A stretch of DNA of 64,000 nt from JAAZPT01 sp034180455 (GTDB lineage: Bacteria; Bacillota; Clostridia; Christensenellales; Aristaeellaceae). The DNA lies in assembly GCA_034180455.1 (NCBI GenBank), contig JAXFOG010000002.1, forward strand, positions 1 to 64,000, written 5' to 3'. The notes under the pieces are model-generated. The model saw nothing but the letters and a program-made list of their open reading frames with translations, was not told the DNA's origin and did no database searches. The position numbers and the translations under genes were made by a program. Shown here piece by piece: positions 42,988 through 51,518 of the stretch (position 1 is its first letter; every line of letters starts with the position of its first letter).

Positions 42988-44141
42988 TAAAGAGGGTAAT
43001 ATATATATTTTTTTCTTTGCTATTGATATTTAATCTTGCTTTAGCAGAAGATATTTCTATAAAGGATTTTTTGGAAAACGATGCTGAAATAGTAGATAGT
43101 GCAGAGGTCGAGGGTTTTCTTGAAAAATCTGACTCTGAAAAAAACGACTCGCCTAACGAAGAGCCAGTTGAAACAACTGCTGATGGCTCAAGAATAATTA
43201 CAATAACGGCTGCTGGTGATGTTACTATTGGTGGAGACATTCGTAAACGCAAAAAATCGCTTTTTGATATTGAATTAGAAAAACAAAATGGAGATATAAG
43301 CTTCCCATTTAGAAATGTTAAAAATATTTTTGAAAATGATGATATGACACTTGTCAATTTTGAGGGAACACTTACTACTTCAGGAATAAACAAGGAGAGG
43401 AGCAGCCATAACTTTTTATTCTCTGCACCTCCTAAATATGTGGAGATGCTTCCTCTTTCATCAATAGAAGCTGTCGCGCTGGAAAACAACCACGTTCTTG
43501 ATCATGGCAAGGCAGGCTATGAAGAAACTATGCAAACACTCGAAAAAGCTGGAGTAGTTTATAGCAATGCAAACAAGTTGGGAGTATATAATGCTAAAGG
43601 CGTTGAAATTGCAATGCTTTCCTATCAGACATTTAATGGACTCTATCCCAAACTCTTTGATCAAGTTCCAAAAGATGTTCAGGCAGCCAAAGCAAAATAT
43701 CCAATAGTTATAGTTAGCTTCCATTGGGGAGAAGAAAAGGACTATTGGCCAAATGATAATCAGCAGAAGCTAGGAAAGCTTACAATAGATGCTGGCGCAG
43801 AGCTTGTTCTTGGACACCATAGCCATAGAATAAATCCAATAGAGGAATATAAGGGAAAGTATATAGTATATAGCCTTGGAAATTGCTCATTTGCTGGTAA
43901 CAGCAAACCTAGCGATATGAGTACATTCTTGTTCCAGATTAGATTTAAAGTAAAAGACAACACAGCTGAGCCCTTCGGATTTAGAATAATTCCTTGCAGA
44001 ATAAGCTCTAGGACAGACTATAATGATTTTGCTATAACTCCGTACGATCAGGAGTTCAACATTGATAGCTTAATTAACACGCTTATTGAAAATGGAAAGC
44101 ACATTGAAAATCCTGTAAGCAAATACCCATTGGAGTTTTAA
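42984..44141 (+). CDS. CapA-like secreted/anchored poly-gamma-glutamate metallophosphatase-fold protein
   Basis: Exported protein of 385 residues with an N-terminal signal or anchor helix (about 3-20). The calcineurin-like CapA/PGA_cap domain runs from about residue 70 to 340: ITAAGDVTIGGD (metal site), TLVNFEGTLT, ALENNHVLDHG (the family NH-D motif), IVSFHWGEE and LVLGHHSHRINPIE. Family members take part in poly-gamma-glutamate capsule synthesis or act as surface hydrolases; the capBC genes are not nearby, so a capsule role is unproven. The start is a TTG overlapping the aminotransferase stop, with AAAGGAGAGG before it. Confidence 0.85.
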   Translation: MIKRVIYIFFSLLLIFNLALAEDISIKDFLENDAEIVDSAEVEGFLEKSDSEKNDSPNEEPVETTADGSRIITITAAGDVTIGGDIRKRKKSLFDIELEKQNGDISFPFRNVKNIFENDDMTLVNFEGTLTTSGINKERSSHNFLFSAPPKYVEMLPLSSIEAVALENNHVLDHGKAGYEETMQTLEKAGVVYSNANKLGVYNAKGVEIAMLSYQTFNGLYPKLFDQVPKDVQAAKAKYPIVIVSFHWGEEKDYWPNDNQQKLGKLTIDAGAELVLGHHSHRINPIEEYKGKYIVYSLGNCSFAGNSKPSDMSTFLFQIRFKVKDNTAEPFGFRIIPCRISSRTDYNDFAITPYDQEFNIDSLINTLIENGKHIENPVSKYPLEF

Positions 44142-44142
44142 A

Positions 44143-44682
44143 ATGGAAAAAGCATCTCTGATAATGGATGAAAAAGCAATGCAAAGAGCGCTTGCTCGTA
44201 TTGCTCATGAAATCATAGAAAAAAATAAAGGCACAGAAGATGTGTGCCTTATTGGTATTCGTAGAAGAGGAGTTCCAATTGCAAAACAGCTACATTCATA
44301 TATAAAGGAATTTGAGGGAGTAGATCTGGACTTTGGTGAAATAGACATTACATGGTATAGAGACGATCTTACAAAGGGTAATATTGATCCAACGCTCAAT
44401 AGTTATGCGATTGATTTTGATATTAAAGATAAGATTGTAATTATAGTTGATGACGTAATTTATACAGGTAGAACAGCTAGAGCAGCATTAGACTTAATTA
44501 TGGATATAGCAAGACCAAAGCGAGTTCAGCTTGCTGTTCTTATAGATAGAGGACATAGAGAGCTGCCGATACGAGCCGACTATGTAGGCAAAAATCTGCC
44601 TACAAGTAGACACGAGATAGTAAAGGTTATGTGCCCAGAGTTTGATGGAGAGAGCAAAGTAATGCTCTACAATAAAGACTAA
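44143..44682 (+). CDS. pyrR: PyrR: pyrimidine operon attenuator / uracil phosphoribosyltransferase
   Basis: Bifunctional RNA-binding regulator and uracil phosphoribosyltransferase of 179 residues. The PRPP-binding motif IIVDDVIYTGRTARAALD is at about residues 105-122. The N-terminal MDEKAMQRALARIAHEI and GIRRRGVPIAKQL are family-specific, and DRGHRELPIRADYVGKNLPTSRHE is the conserved C-terminal part. It starts 1 base after capA-like and ends 1 base before lgt. Pyrimidine genes are absent from the window, so its regulatory targets must lie elsewhere. Confidence 0.95.
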   Translation: MEKASLIMDEKAMQRALARIAHEIIEKNKGTEDVCLIGIRRRGVPIAKQLHSYIKEFEGVDLDFGEIDITWYRDDLTKGNIDPTLNSYAIDFDIKDKIVIIVDDVIYTGRTARAALDLIMDIARPKRVQLAVLIDRGHRELPIRADYVGKNLPTSRHEIVKVMCPEFDGESKVMLYNKD

Positions 44683-44683
44683 T

Positions 44684-45583
44684 ATGCCAAGCAGATATAT
44701 AATAGGGAATATCACATGGTATAGCGTGTTGATTGTTAGTGGCGTGATAATAGCAATTGTGCTTGCCACGATGGAAGAACATAGGAAAAACTTTCCAAAA
44801 GATACTATTTTAGATATTTCAATAGCGATTATTCCAGCAGGCTTAATTGGAGCAAGGCTATATTATGTTTTGTTCAACCTAGATTATTTTTTGAAAAATC
44901 CACAAAACATAATAAAGATATGGAACGGTGGCATGGCCATATATGGCTCTATTATATTTGGCACAGCTGTGTGCTATATTATTTGCAAACATAAAAAAGT
45001 TTCTTTTTTATCAGTTATGGATTGCATAGCACCAGGCCTAGCTCTTGCCCAATCTATCGGTAGATGGGGAAACTTTTTTAATCAAGAGGCTTATGGAAGA
45101 GCCGTACTTGATAAGGCATTACAATTTTTTCCATATTCTGTATATATACAGGGAAAAGGCTATTTTATGGCTACATTCTTCTATGAGTCAATATGTAACC
45201 TTTTAATATTTATATATCTTTGGAAAAATAGAAAGAATATTATTAAAGATGGAGATCTGTTCTTCAGATATTTAGCATTTTATGGTTGTGTGAGAACATT
45301 TATTGAAGGATTAAGATCTGATAGCCTATACTGGGGAGATGTGAGAGTATCACAGCTTCTTAGTATTTTGCTTGTAGTATGTGTGCTAGTATACTTTCTA
45401 TATAGATTTTTTAAATCAAATAAAAGTCTTAAAAAGTCGTTCTATTTTTCAATAGCAGCAATATGCATATCAATAATATTTGCAGTTTTGCAAAAACAAG
45501 AGTATTTTTTATTAATACTACTAATTGGCGTAATAATCAGTGTAGAATCAATATATATTTCACTAATGGAGGAAAAATTATGA
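44684..45583 (+). CDS. lgt: Prolipoprotein diacylglyceryl transferase
   Basis: Membrane enzyme of 299 residues that attaches diacylglycerol to the lipobox Cys of prelipoproteins. About seven helices are visible. The signature SIGRWGNFFNQEAYG is at residues 124-138, preceded by GGMAIYGSI (about 82-90) and GLIGARLYYVLF (about 53-64) with the catalytic His/Arg surroundings. It is part of the tight capA-pyrR-lgt-pncB run; its stop overlaps the pncB start (TTATGA). Its presence shows that the cell makes lipoproteins, although the two binding proteins in this window lack a lipobox. Confidence 0.95.
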   Translation: MPSRYIIGNITWYSVLIVSGVIIAIVLATMEEHRKNFPKDTILDISIAIIPAGLIGARLYYVLFNLDYFLKNPQNIIKIWNGGMAIYGSIIFGTAVCYIICKHKKVSFLSVMDCIAPGLALAQSIGRWGNFFNQEAYGRAVLDKALQFFPYSVYIQGKGYFMATFFYESICNLLIFIYLWKNRKNIIKDGDLFFRYLAFYGCVRTFIEGLRSDSLYWGDVRVSQLLSILLVVCVLVYFLYRFFKSNKSLKKSFYFSIAAICISIIFAVLQKQEYFLLILLIGVIISVESIYISLMEEKL

Positions 45584-47028
45584 GAAATCTGACTATGATG
45601 ACAGATTTGTATGAACTTACAATGATGTATGGTTACTACAAGCATGGAATGGAAAAGAATAAAGCTGTATTTGATCTATTTTATCGCAGAAGAGGCGAGC
45701 TTCAGCTAGCTGTTGCTGCTGGACTAGAGCAAGTTATAGACTATGTAAATTCATTACACTTTGAGGATGATGATATTGAATATCTTAGAAGCCTTAATCT
45801 GTTTGATGAAGACTTTTTGAATTTACTTAAAAATTTAAAATTTACAGGCGAAATTTATGCAATCCCTGAAGGTACAGTAGTTTTCCCTATGGAACCACTT
45901 ATAAGAGTATATGCTCCTATAATGGAGGCTCAACTGTTGGAAACAGCCATTCTAAACCTTATAAACCATCAAACCCTTATTGCAACAAAGGCACAGAGAG
46001 TAATAGAGGCGGCTTGTGGAGACTCTGTAATGGAGTTTGGACTTAGAAGAGCCCAAGGACCTGATGCTGCAATATATGGAGCAAGAGCCGCTATAATTTC
46101 TGGCTGTTCTTCAACGAGCAATGTACTTACGAGTAAGATTTATGGTGTTCCTGCTTCAGGAACTCATGCACATAGCTGGGTAATGAGCTTTCCAAACGAA
46201 TTAGAGGCATTTAGAGCTTATGCAAGAACGTTCCCTGATGCGTGCTTACTGCTTGTAGATACATATAATGTACTAAAGAGCGGTATCCCTAATGCTATTA
46301 AGGTGTTTGATGAGCTTAGAGCAAGTGGACACGAGCCAATAGGTATACGTATAGATAGTGGCGATCTTGCATATCTTAGTATTGAGGCTCGTAAAATGCT
46401 TGACAAAGCAGGATATCCAAATACAAAAATAGTTGCTTCAAGCGATCTTGATGAAGAAGTGATTTGGGAATTAAAGGCTCAGGGTGCAAAGATTGATACA
46501 TGGGGAGTAGGAACCAAACTAATTACAAGCTATGATAACCCTGCCTTGGGTGGTGTTTATAAAATGTCAATGGAAGAAGTTGACGGGGTAAAAGAGCCAA
46601 GGATAAAGATTAGCGAAAATCCAGAAAAAGTTACTAACCCTGGATATAAAAAGGTATATCGTATTTACAATAAAGATGGTAAATCCGTTGCTGACCTAAT
46701 AGCACTTGCTGATGAAAAATTTGATACAAACGAGCCACTTACTATTTTTGATCCAATAGATACATGGAAGCGTATGACACTTACCGAATATTCTATGAGA
46801 GAGTTGCTTATTCCTGTATTTGTAGATGGCAAACAAGTGTATAAGAGTCCATCACTAAAAGAAATTAGCGAGTATGCCAAGAAAGACTTAGAAACTTTTT
46901 ATTCTGAATACAGAAGAATTCATAAGCCTCATACTTACAAAGTAGACTTAAGCAAAGATTTATATGATCTTAAACAAAAAATGCTGCTCGATTATAATCC
47001 TGGTGGATATGAATGCAATCAGAAATAA
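45580..47028 (+). CDS. pncB: Nicotinate phosphoribosyltransferase
   Basis: NAD salvage enzyme of 482 residues converting nicotinate and PRPP to nicotinate mononucleotide with ATP hydrolysis. LTDLYELTMMYGYY (here MMTDLYELT) opens the protein. FGLRRAQGPDAAIYGARAAIISG and GTHAHSWVMSF (with the phosphorylated His region) are canonical, and GIRIDSGDL and VASSDLDE follow. The start at 45580 is chosen because GGAGG lies 8 bases before it and the family begins there; a longer in-frame ORF from 45463 overlaps lgt. It overlaps the next gene by 16 bases. Confidence 0.95.
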   Translation: MRNLTMMTDLYELTMMYGYYKHGMEKNKAVFDLFYRRRGELQLAVAAGLEQVIDYVNSLHFEDDDIEYLRSLNLFDEDFLNLLKNLKFTGEIYAIPEGTVVFPMEPLIRVYAPIMEAQLLETAILNLINHQTLIATKAQRVIEAACGDSVMEFGLRRAQGPDAAIYGARAAIISGCSSTSNVLTSKIYGVPASGTHAHSWVMSFPNELEAFRAYARTFPDACLLLVDTYNVLKSGIPNAIKVFDELRASGHEPIGIRIDSGDLAYLSIEARKMLDKAGYPNTKIVASSDLDEEVIWELKAQGAKIDTWGVGTKLITSYDNPALGGVYKMSMEEVDGVKEPRIKISENPEKVTNPGYKKVYRIYNKDGKSVADLIALADEKFDTNEPLTIFDPIDTWKRMTLTEYSMRELLIPVFVDGKQVYKSPSLKEISEYAKKDLETFYSEYRRIHKPHTYKVDLSKDLYDLKQKMLLDYNPGGYECNQK

Positions 47029-48167
47029 AGAAACTCGCCTATGGATTGATCTATGATGTAAAAGGTCGTAAGTCAAAGGTTGATGAACTATATGATCTTC
47101 AAAACATTAAAGATAAAAGCACAAAACAGCTGAAAAGGATACTGATTAAGCATAATGTGCAGTCATGTGCAATTGCTTTTCTTGATGAATTTGGTAATGA
47201 CTGTTATGTTTGTGCAGGGTTAAATAATAACAATACAATAAATAATAAAACAATGTTTCGCCTTGCAAGCATAAGTAAATTGTTACTGACAATAATTGCA
47301 TTAAGACTGCATGAAAGACAAATAATAGATATTTATGAAGATATAAGTGATTATTTGAAAATAAAATTACGCAATCCACTTTTTCCAAATGAAAAAATCA
47401 CTTTGGAACAGATTTTGACTCATAAATCGAGTATAGTTGATGGAAATGCTTATTTTAATAGTTTTTCTAGCAATCCACCATTTCCAGAAATTTTGGAATT
47501 TGGAGAATACAAGCCCGGAAGCAAATTTAGTTACTCAAATTTTGCTTATGGAATTTTAGGAATAGCGCTTGAAAAAGCATCTTGTATGAGCCTTGAAGAA
47601 CTCCTACAAGAGTATATTTGTAATGTGATAGATATTAAGGCAAGTTATTTCCCAGGCCTTGATGATGATGTCGCATCATCTATACGTATACTTAACAAAA
47701 GCAATATATCAAACTACTGTTTTGATAAAAACACTTATCAAAAAAATCAAAATTATAAAGCATTGCCATTAGAAAGCCAGTATCTAAAAGCAGCTGGTGG
47801 AGTACATTGTAGCGCTAGTAATTTGCTTAAACTTACAAAAGCTTTGTTGCTTGATAATTCTGGGCAAAATTTATTGCTTAGTAAAGATAGTATCAAACTT
47901 ATGCAGAAAATTACTTCATCTTACAATTACAGCTCCCTAAAAATGCACTATGGCATGGGAATGCAGATTATTGATGATAATAAGGTATGTAATTCTCCTT
48001 TGTATGGACACGAGGGCTTTGCGTACGGTTCAGTAAATGCTTTCTTTTATGATATCGAAAAAAACAAATCTATTATTCAGTTGAATGGTGGAGCCAGGGA
48101 ATGGTGTAATGGAAAGCTCGCATGCTTAAACCAAGATATCATCAAATGGTATTATAATAATTATTGA
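47013..48167 (+). CDS. Beta-lactamase-fold serine hydrolase
   Basis: Penicillin-binding-protein-like serine hydrolase of 384 residues (beta-lactamase class C / PF00144 fold). The active-site S-x-x-K is Ser86-Ile-Ser-Lys89, the Y-x-N motif is Tyr174-Ser-Asn176, and the third motif is HEG near residue 335 (YGHEGFAYG). There is no signal peptide or anchor, so it is probably cytoplasmic: an esterase or peptidase rather than a beta-lactamase. Its ATG lies inside the end of pncB (16-base overlap), and its stop overlaps the recX start (TGATG), so it is coupled in the operon. Substrate unknown. Confidence 0.85.
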   Translation: MQSEIKKLAYGLIYDVKGRKSKVDELYDLQNIKDKSTKQLKRILIKHNVQSCAIAFLDEFGNDCYVCAGLNNNNTINNKTMFRLASISKLLLTIIALRLHERQIIDIYEDISDYLKIKLRNPLFPNEKITLEQILTHKSSIVDGNAYFNSFSSNPPFPEILEFGEYKPGSKFSYSNFAYGILGIALEKASCMSLEELLQEYICNVIDIKASYFPGLDDDVASSIRILNKSNISNYCFDKNTYQKNQNYKALPLESQYLKAAGGVHCSASNLLKLTKALLLDNSGQNLLLSKDSIKLMQKITSSYNYSSLKMHYGMGMQIIDDNKVCNSPLYGHEGFAYGSVNAFFYDIEKNKSIIQLNGGAREWCNGKLACLNQDIIKWYYNNY

Positions 48168-48772
48168 TGGACATATTAACTCAAGTAAAAAAGAATAAGA
48201 AAAACTATGAACTTATTATAAATGGGAATAAGAGGCTGATTGTTTCTAGTAAAATTTTTTATAGTCTGCATCTAAAAGAGGGGCAAGAGATAGATCTTAA
48301 ACAAGTTTTGCCAAAAGTACGCAGTTTGCAAGAAAAAGAAGCTTTACAAAGGTCAATTTATATGCTCTCGTTACAAGATAGATGCGAGATGGAAATAATA
48401 AAATTTCTAAAAAAACAGCATTATGCCGATAGTATAATAAAATATGTTCTAGACAGACTAAAAAGCTTAAGCCTTTTGGATGATAAAAGATATATTGAAA
48501 GACATATATCAAATAGACTAGCGACAGGTTATGGCGAGCAAAGAATAATTGTAGATTTGATTAAAAAAGGCTTTAATAAAGCAACAATAGAAAGTGCTTT
48601 GCAAGATGGGATCTATGAAGAAGAAGCATTTTCTAGAGCAGTTGAATATGCAAAAAAATACTCTGAGCGTTTTGACACTTTGGATTATAACAACAAGCAA
48701 AAGATAAAAATGGCGCTACTTCGTAGAGGATTCTCATACGATATAGCAAATAAAGCCTTGGATAAAATTTAA
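48167..48772 (+). CDS. recX: Regulatory protein RecX
   Basis: RecA modulator of 201 residues that binds RecA filaments. The architecture is three to four three-helix RecX repeats: SIYMLSLQDRCEMEIIKFLKKQ (about 64-85), LLDDKRYIERHISNRLATGYGEQRIIVDLIKKG (about 104-136), and RFDTLDYNNKQKIKMALLRRGFSYDIANKALD at the C-terminus. An N-terminal domain of about 60 residues precedes them, as in Firmicute RecX. The ATG at 48167 overlaps the preceding stop; a TTG one codon earlier is also possible. recA is not in the window. Confidence 0.88.
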   Translation: MDILTQVKKNKKNYELIINGNKRLIVSSKIFYSLHLKEGQEIDLKQVLPKVRSLQEKEALQRSIYMLSLQDRCEMEIIKFLKKQHYADSIIKYVLDRLKSLSLLDDKRYIERHISNRLATGYGEQRIIVDLIKKGFNKATIESALQDGIYEEEAFSRAVEYAKKYSERFDTLDYNNKQKIKMALLRRGFSYDIANKALDKI

Positions 48773-48804
48773 AAAAGCATCGAGATGTTTTCTCGATGCT
48801 TTTT
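48771..48804 (+). terminator. Terminator after recX (also faces tRNA-Arg)
   Basis: Stem AAAAAGCATCGAG / CTCGATGCTTTTT with loop ATGTTTT. It ends the long fhs-side operon and can also act on the convergent tRNA-Arg transcript. Confidence 0.9.
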
Positions 48805-48878
48805 GGTGCACTCGAAGGGAATTGAACCCATATCGTCAGAGTCGGAGTCTGATGCTCTATCCGTTAAGCTACGAGTGC
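48804..48878 (-). tRNA. tRNA-Arg (anticodon CCG)
   Basis: On the minus strand the acceptor stem GCACTCG / CGAGTGC carries an encoded CCA. The anticodon stem TCAGA / TCTGA closes loop CTCCGAC with anticodon CCG, and the T arm GGGTTCAATTCCC is normal. Confidence 0.96.
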
Positions 48879-48902
48879 AAAAACCGGAAGCAGGGCTTCC
48901 GG
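48879..48902 (-). terminator. Terminator of rpsT
   Basis: On the minus strand CCGGAAGC pairs with GCTTCCGG around a 3-base loop and is followed by T5, immediately before the tRNA-Arg gene. Confidence 0.88.
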
Positions 48903-48908
48903 ATATTT

Positions 48909-49166
48909 TTATTTATTGTTCAAATGTTTTGCCAAGCGAGATTTCTTTCTTGCGGCGTTGTTCTTGTGGAGCACGCCCTTTGAAACCGCCCTGTCAATCT
49001 GTGAAACTGTTTCAAGATACTGTGCTTGAAGATTATCGGATCCTTCTGCAACGGCAGCTTCAAACTTCTTTATAGAGTTTTTAACCTTTGTCTTAACAAT
49101 TTTGTTTTGCAAAGTTTTTGTCTTTGTGACACTTACTCTCTTAATGGCTGATTTAATATTAGGCAA
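48909..49166 (-). CDS. rpsT: 30S ribosomal protein S20
   Basis: Small basic helical 30S protein of 85 residues. The N-terminal MPNIKSAIKRV and the C-terminal KGVLHKNNAARKKSRLAKHLN are the family signature, and the length is typical. It lies 46 bases downstream of rplL on the same strand, with GGAAGGGAG upstream and its own terminator. rpsT is more usually found alone or near holA or lepA, so the position next to rplJ-rplL is less common. Confidence 0.96.
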   Translation of the reverse strand: MPNIKSAIKRVSVTKTKTLQNKIVKTKVKNSIKKFEAAVAEGSDNLQAQYLETVSQIDRAVSKGVLHKNNAARKKSRLAKHLNNK

Positions 49167-49212
49167 TTAATTCCACTCCCTTCCTATTAGGCTAATATTG
49201 ATTGAAGCGAAA

Positions 49213-49596
49213 CTACTTGATCTCAATAACAGCGCCAACTTCTTCAAAGGCCTTCTTAATTGTTTCAGCCTCTTCCTTGCTTACACCCTCTTTGATAGCC
49301 TTAGGAGCAGCTTCTACTAAATCCTTAGCTTCCTTTAGACCAAGGCCAGAAACTTGTTCACGAACTACCTTGATAACTTTAAGCTTGTTAGGACCTGCAT
49401 CCTTAAGAACTACATCAAACTCTGTCTTTTCTTCTTCAGACTCTGCTGCTGCTGCGCCTGCACCTGCTGCGCCTGGTACTACTGCTACTGCTGCTGCTGC
49501 GCTTACACCGAATTTCTCTTCAAGTGCTTTTACTAGATCAGCAAGCTCTACTACTGACATTTTCTCTATCTCTGCAATAAACTCTTCATGTGTCAT
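49213..49596 (-). CDS. rplL: 50S ribosomal protein L7/L12
   Basis: Stalk protein of 127 residues, present in several copies per ribosome and recruiting translational GTPases. The N-terminal dimerisation helix pair (MTHEEFIAEIEKMSVVEL), the Ala/Gly-rich flexible hinge (about 33-55) and the C-terminal globular domain with KLKVIKVVREQVSGLGLKEAKDLVE and the ending AVIEIK match the family exactly. It follows rplJ by 26 bases, sharing the L10 leader. Confidence 0.98.
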   Translation of the reverse strand: MTHEEFIAEIEKMSVVELADLVKALEEKFGVSAAAAVAVVPGAAGAGAAAAESEEEKTEFDVVLKDAGPNKLKVIKVVREQVSGLGLKEAKDLVEAAPKAIKEGVSKEEAETIKKAFEEVGAVIEIK

Positions 49597-49622
49597 GATA
49601 ATTTCCTCCGAAATATTTTTGA

Positions 49623-50135
49623 TTATTCTGCCGTATCTTCGCCGGCTTGCTTTTTGCGTATAGCTTCAATAACACGTACGAAGCTGGCAATTGTACTGTT
49701 CAGGCTGCCAAGCAATCTTGCCAACAATACATCTCTGCTGGGCAATGCTGCAAGAGCTTCAATCTGCTTTGTATCAATAAGCTCTTTACCAAGCAATCCT
49801 GCTTTAACTGTGATAGCCGTTGTCTTTGTTTTTTTAACGAAATTGGAAAGTATCCTTGCTGGAGCTACTTCATCATCATATCCAAATATAAATGCATTTG
49901 GACCTTCAAGGAAACTATCTAGGCTATCAATACCTAAATCGTTTGCGGCACGTCTTAGAAAAGTATTCTTAATAACGCTGTATTCAACATTTTCTGCTCT
50001 GAATAAAGATCTTAATTCTGTAGCCTGCTCAACTGTAAGACCGTTGTATTCAACGATCACCAAGCTTTTTGCTCTATCAAGCTTATCTTTAATCTCACTT
50101 ACCGCTTGCTTTTTTAATTCTAAATTATTGCTCAT
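49623..50135 (-). CDS. rplJ: 50S ribosomal protein L10
   Basis: Base of the L12 stalk, 170 residues. It binds 23S rRNA through the N-terminal domain (KKQAVSEIKDKLDRAKSLVIVEYNGLTVEQATELR) and L12 dimers through its C-terminal helix (about 135-165). NTFLRRAANDLG and FIFGYDDEVAPARIL are also conserved. A GGAGGTGC site precedes the ATG. It heads rplJ-rplL under an L10-type leader; rplK-rplA, which often precede it, are not present upstream. Confidence 0.97.
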   Translation of the reverse strand: MSNNLELKKQAVSEIKDKLDRAKSLVIVEYNGLTVEQATELRSLFRAENVEYSVIKNTFLRRAANDLGIDSLDSFLEGPNAFIFGYDDEVAPARILSNFVKKTKTTAITVKAGLLGKELIDTKQIEALAALPSRDVLLARLLGSLNSTIASFVRVIEAIRKKQAGEDTAE

Positions 50136-50159
50136 TATTGCACCTCCTATTTCTTATTT

Positions 50160-50303
50160 CCTTACGGATATAAGAAAACCCTTGCAGGCGCAAGGGCAAT
50201 GTATCAATATTGCATAGCTTATCCCTTACACCTCGGCCGGAAGGTTATACCTTTACTTGTAGAAACCTACAAAACCAGCTGTCTTAGGCATTGGTTTTCA
50301 ACG
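50160..50303 (-). promoter_or_regulatory. L10 leader (autoregulatory mRNA element of rplJ-rplL)
   Basis: On the minus strand the leader contains CCTAAGACAGCTGG and a later CCGGCCGAGG segment, the conserved pieces of the L10 leader that bind the L10-L12 complex. Stem GCCCTTGC / GCAAGGGT followed by TTTTCTT forms a terminator-like hairpin before the gene. Confidence 0.88.
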
Positions 50304-50309
50304 ATTGAT

Positions 50310-50338
50310 ATAATATCATGTATTTATTTTTTTGTCAA
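50310..50338 (-). promoter_or_regulatory. Promoter of rplJ-rplL
   Basis: On the minus strand TTGACA (50333-50338) and TATTAT (50310-50315) with a 17-base spacer, directly before the L10 leader. Confidence 0.85.
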
Positions 50339-50339
50339 G

Positions 50340-50570
50340 CTATTTTACTATAAAAGATTCCAAGGCTTTTAATATATCATCACATTCGGATGAATTGATA
50401 TCAAGATATACTGGTTTGCTTAGATCTAGGCTAAATATTCCAAGTATTGACTTTGCATCCACTACATGTCTTCCAATTCTAAGGTCTACATCATAGGGAT
50501 AATCATTCACCAAAGTAACAAACTTCTTTACATCTTCTGCATGTCCTAGGTTAATTTTTACAGTTTTCAT
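50340..50570 (-). CDS. HPr-like protein lacking the phosphotransfer His15 motif
   Basis: Small protein of 76 residues with the HPr fold. The second half is clearly HPr-like: VVDAKSILGIFSLDL (residues 37-50) is equivalent to the NAKSIMGVMSL region, and Ser41 aligns with regulatory Ser46. The active-site loop GLHARPA is replaced by LGHAEDVKKF: a His is present at position 10, but the Arg-Pro-Ala that follows it in HPr is missing. It is therefore unlikely to act as a normal PTS phosphocarrier and may be a Crh-like regulator. Such proteins recur in Clostridia. It stands alone between rplJ and pgmB. Confidence 0.8.
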   Translation of the reverse strand: MKTVKINLGHAEDVKKFVTLVNDYPYDVDLRIGRHVVDAKSILGIFSLDLSKPVYLDINSSECDDILKALESFIVK

Positions 50571-50605
50571 AATAAATCTCTATCCTTCTTAAAATTAATA
50601 TATTA

Positions 50606-51301
50606 TTAAAATGACATATTTGCAGCATCTGCAATTGTGCTTAGTCTAAGTCTTGAGGTGCTCGGAAGATATAATTTAGCCTCGCGCATTTGAGAAGAAG
50701 TACCTACACCTACAGAAAACATATTTGCTGCGTTTATAGCCTTTATTCCTGCTTCGGCATCTTCTATGCCTATGCAGTTTACGGGATCAAGTTCTAAACC
50801 TTTTGCAGCCACCAAAAATATTTCTGGATCAGGCTTATGCTTTGAAATTAGAGCAGGATCACAAATGTAATCAAAATAGCATTTTACTTGTAGCCTATCT
50901 AATATGAAGTCGGCATTATGACTTACAGATGCAACTGCAGTCTTTATATTGTGATTCTTAAGTTCTTTTATAAATTCCAAAATTCCCGGAAGAACGTCGT
51001 TTGGTGTAAGCTTTTTTATTAATTGTTTGTATAGTTCATTCTTTTTAGTTGCTAGAGCTAATTTTTCATCTGGAGTAAACTTGTCCTGCATGTTGCCGTT
51101 TTTAAGTAATAACTCAAGACTTTCCATTCTAGATACGCCCTTTAGATTCTCGTTATATTCCTTATCAAATGGAATATTTAGCTCATCAGCGAGAACTTTC
51201 CATGCTTCGTAATGAAATCTGGCAGTATCTGTTATTACGCCATCCAAATCAAATATAATACCTTTGATGGCTCGAACATTTTCATAGCCCTTTAGAAACA
51301 T
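50606..51301 (-). CDS. pgmB: Beta-phosphoglucomutase (HAD superfamily)
   Basis: Enzyme of 231 residues interconverting beta-glucose-1-phosphate and glucose-6-phosphate, usually after maltose or trehalose phosphorylase. HAD motif I is FDLDGVITDT with nucleophile Asp18 and Asp20; the cap domain has NENLKGVSRMESLELLL, the beta-PGM substrate loop. Motif II is VASVSHNAD (Ser instead of the commoner SSSKN), and motif IV is GIEDAEAGI. GAGGTG lies 5 bases before the ATG. No sugar phosphorylase lies next to it, so its substrate supply is elsewhere. Confidence 0.88.
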   Translation of the reverse strand: MFLKGYENVRAIKGIIFDLDGVITDTARFHYEAWKVLADELNIPFDKEYNENLKGVSRMESLELLLKNGNMQDKFTPDEKLALATKKNELYKQLIKKLTPNDVLPGILEFIKELKNHNIKTAVASVSHNADFILDRLQVKCYFDYICDPALISKHKPDPEIFLVAAKGLELDPVNCIGIEDAEAGIKAINAANMFSVGVGTSSQMREAKLYLPSTSRLRLSTIADAANMSF

Positions 51302-51461
51302 ATTTCACCTCAAAACACAATATTTTAATAATTATAATACATTATTTGTAAAATTTCAAGAAAATTTACGAATAACTGCTATATTATTGACAGAAAATAC
51401 AAAATTATAAAATAAAAGACTTTATGATTGTTATAAGTTTCACTAAAAATTCAAAACTAAA

Positions 51462-51490
51462 TTGAATTTTCATAAAATTTTTTATATAAT
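51462..51490 (+). promoter_or_regulatory. Promoter of the WbpA/WbpB-like pair
   Basis: TTGAAT at 51462-51467 and TATAAT at 51485-51490 with a 17-base spacer, 28 bases before the start codon. Confidence 0.75.
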
Positions 51491-51518
51491 AGTTTCATAA
51501 ATAGAAAGAAGGTGCGCA

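Noticed and set aside
48785..49075. Plus-strand open frame of 96 codons
   Set aside because: It covers the tRNA-Arg gene and the antisense of rpsT and has no ribosome binding site.
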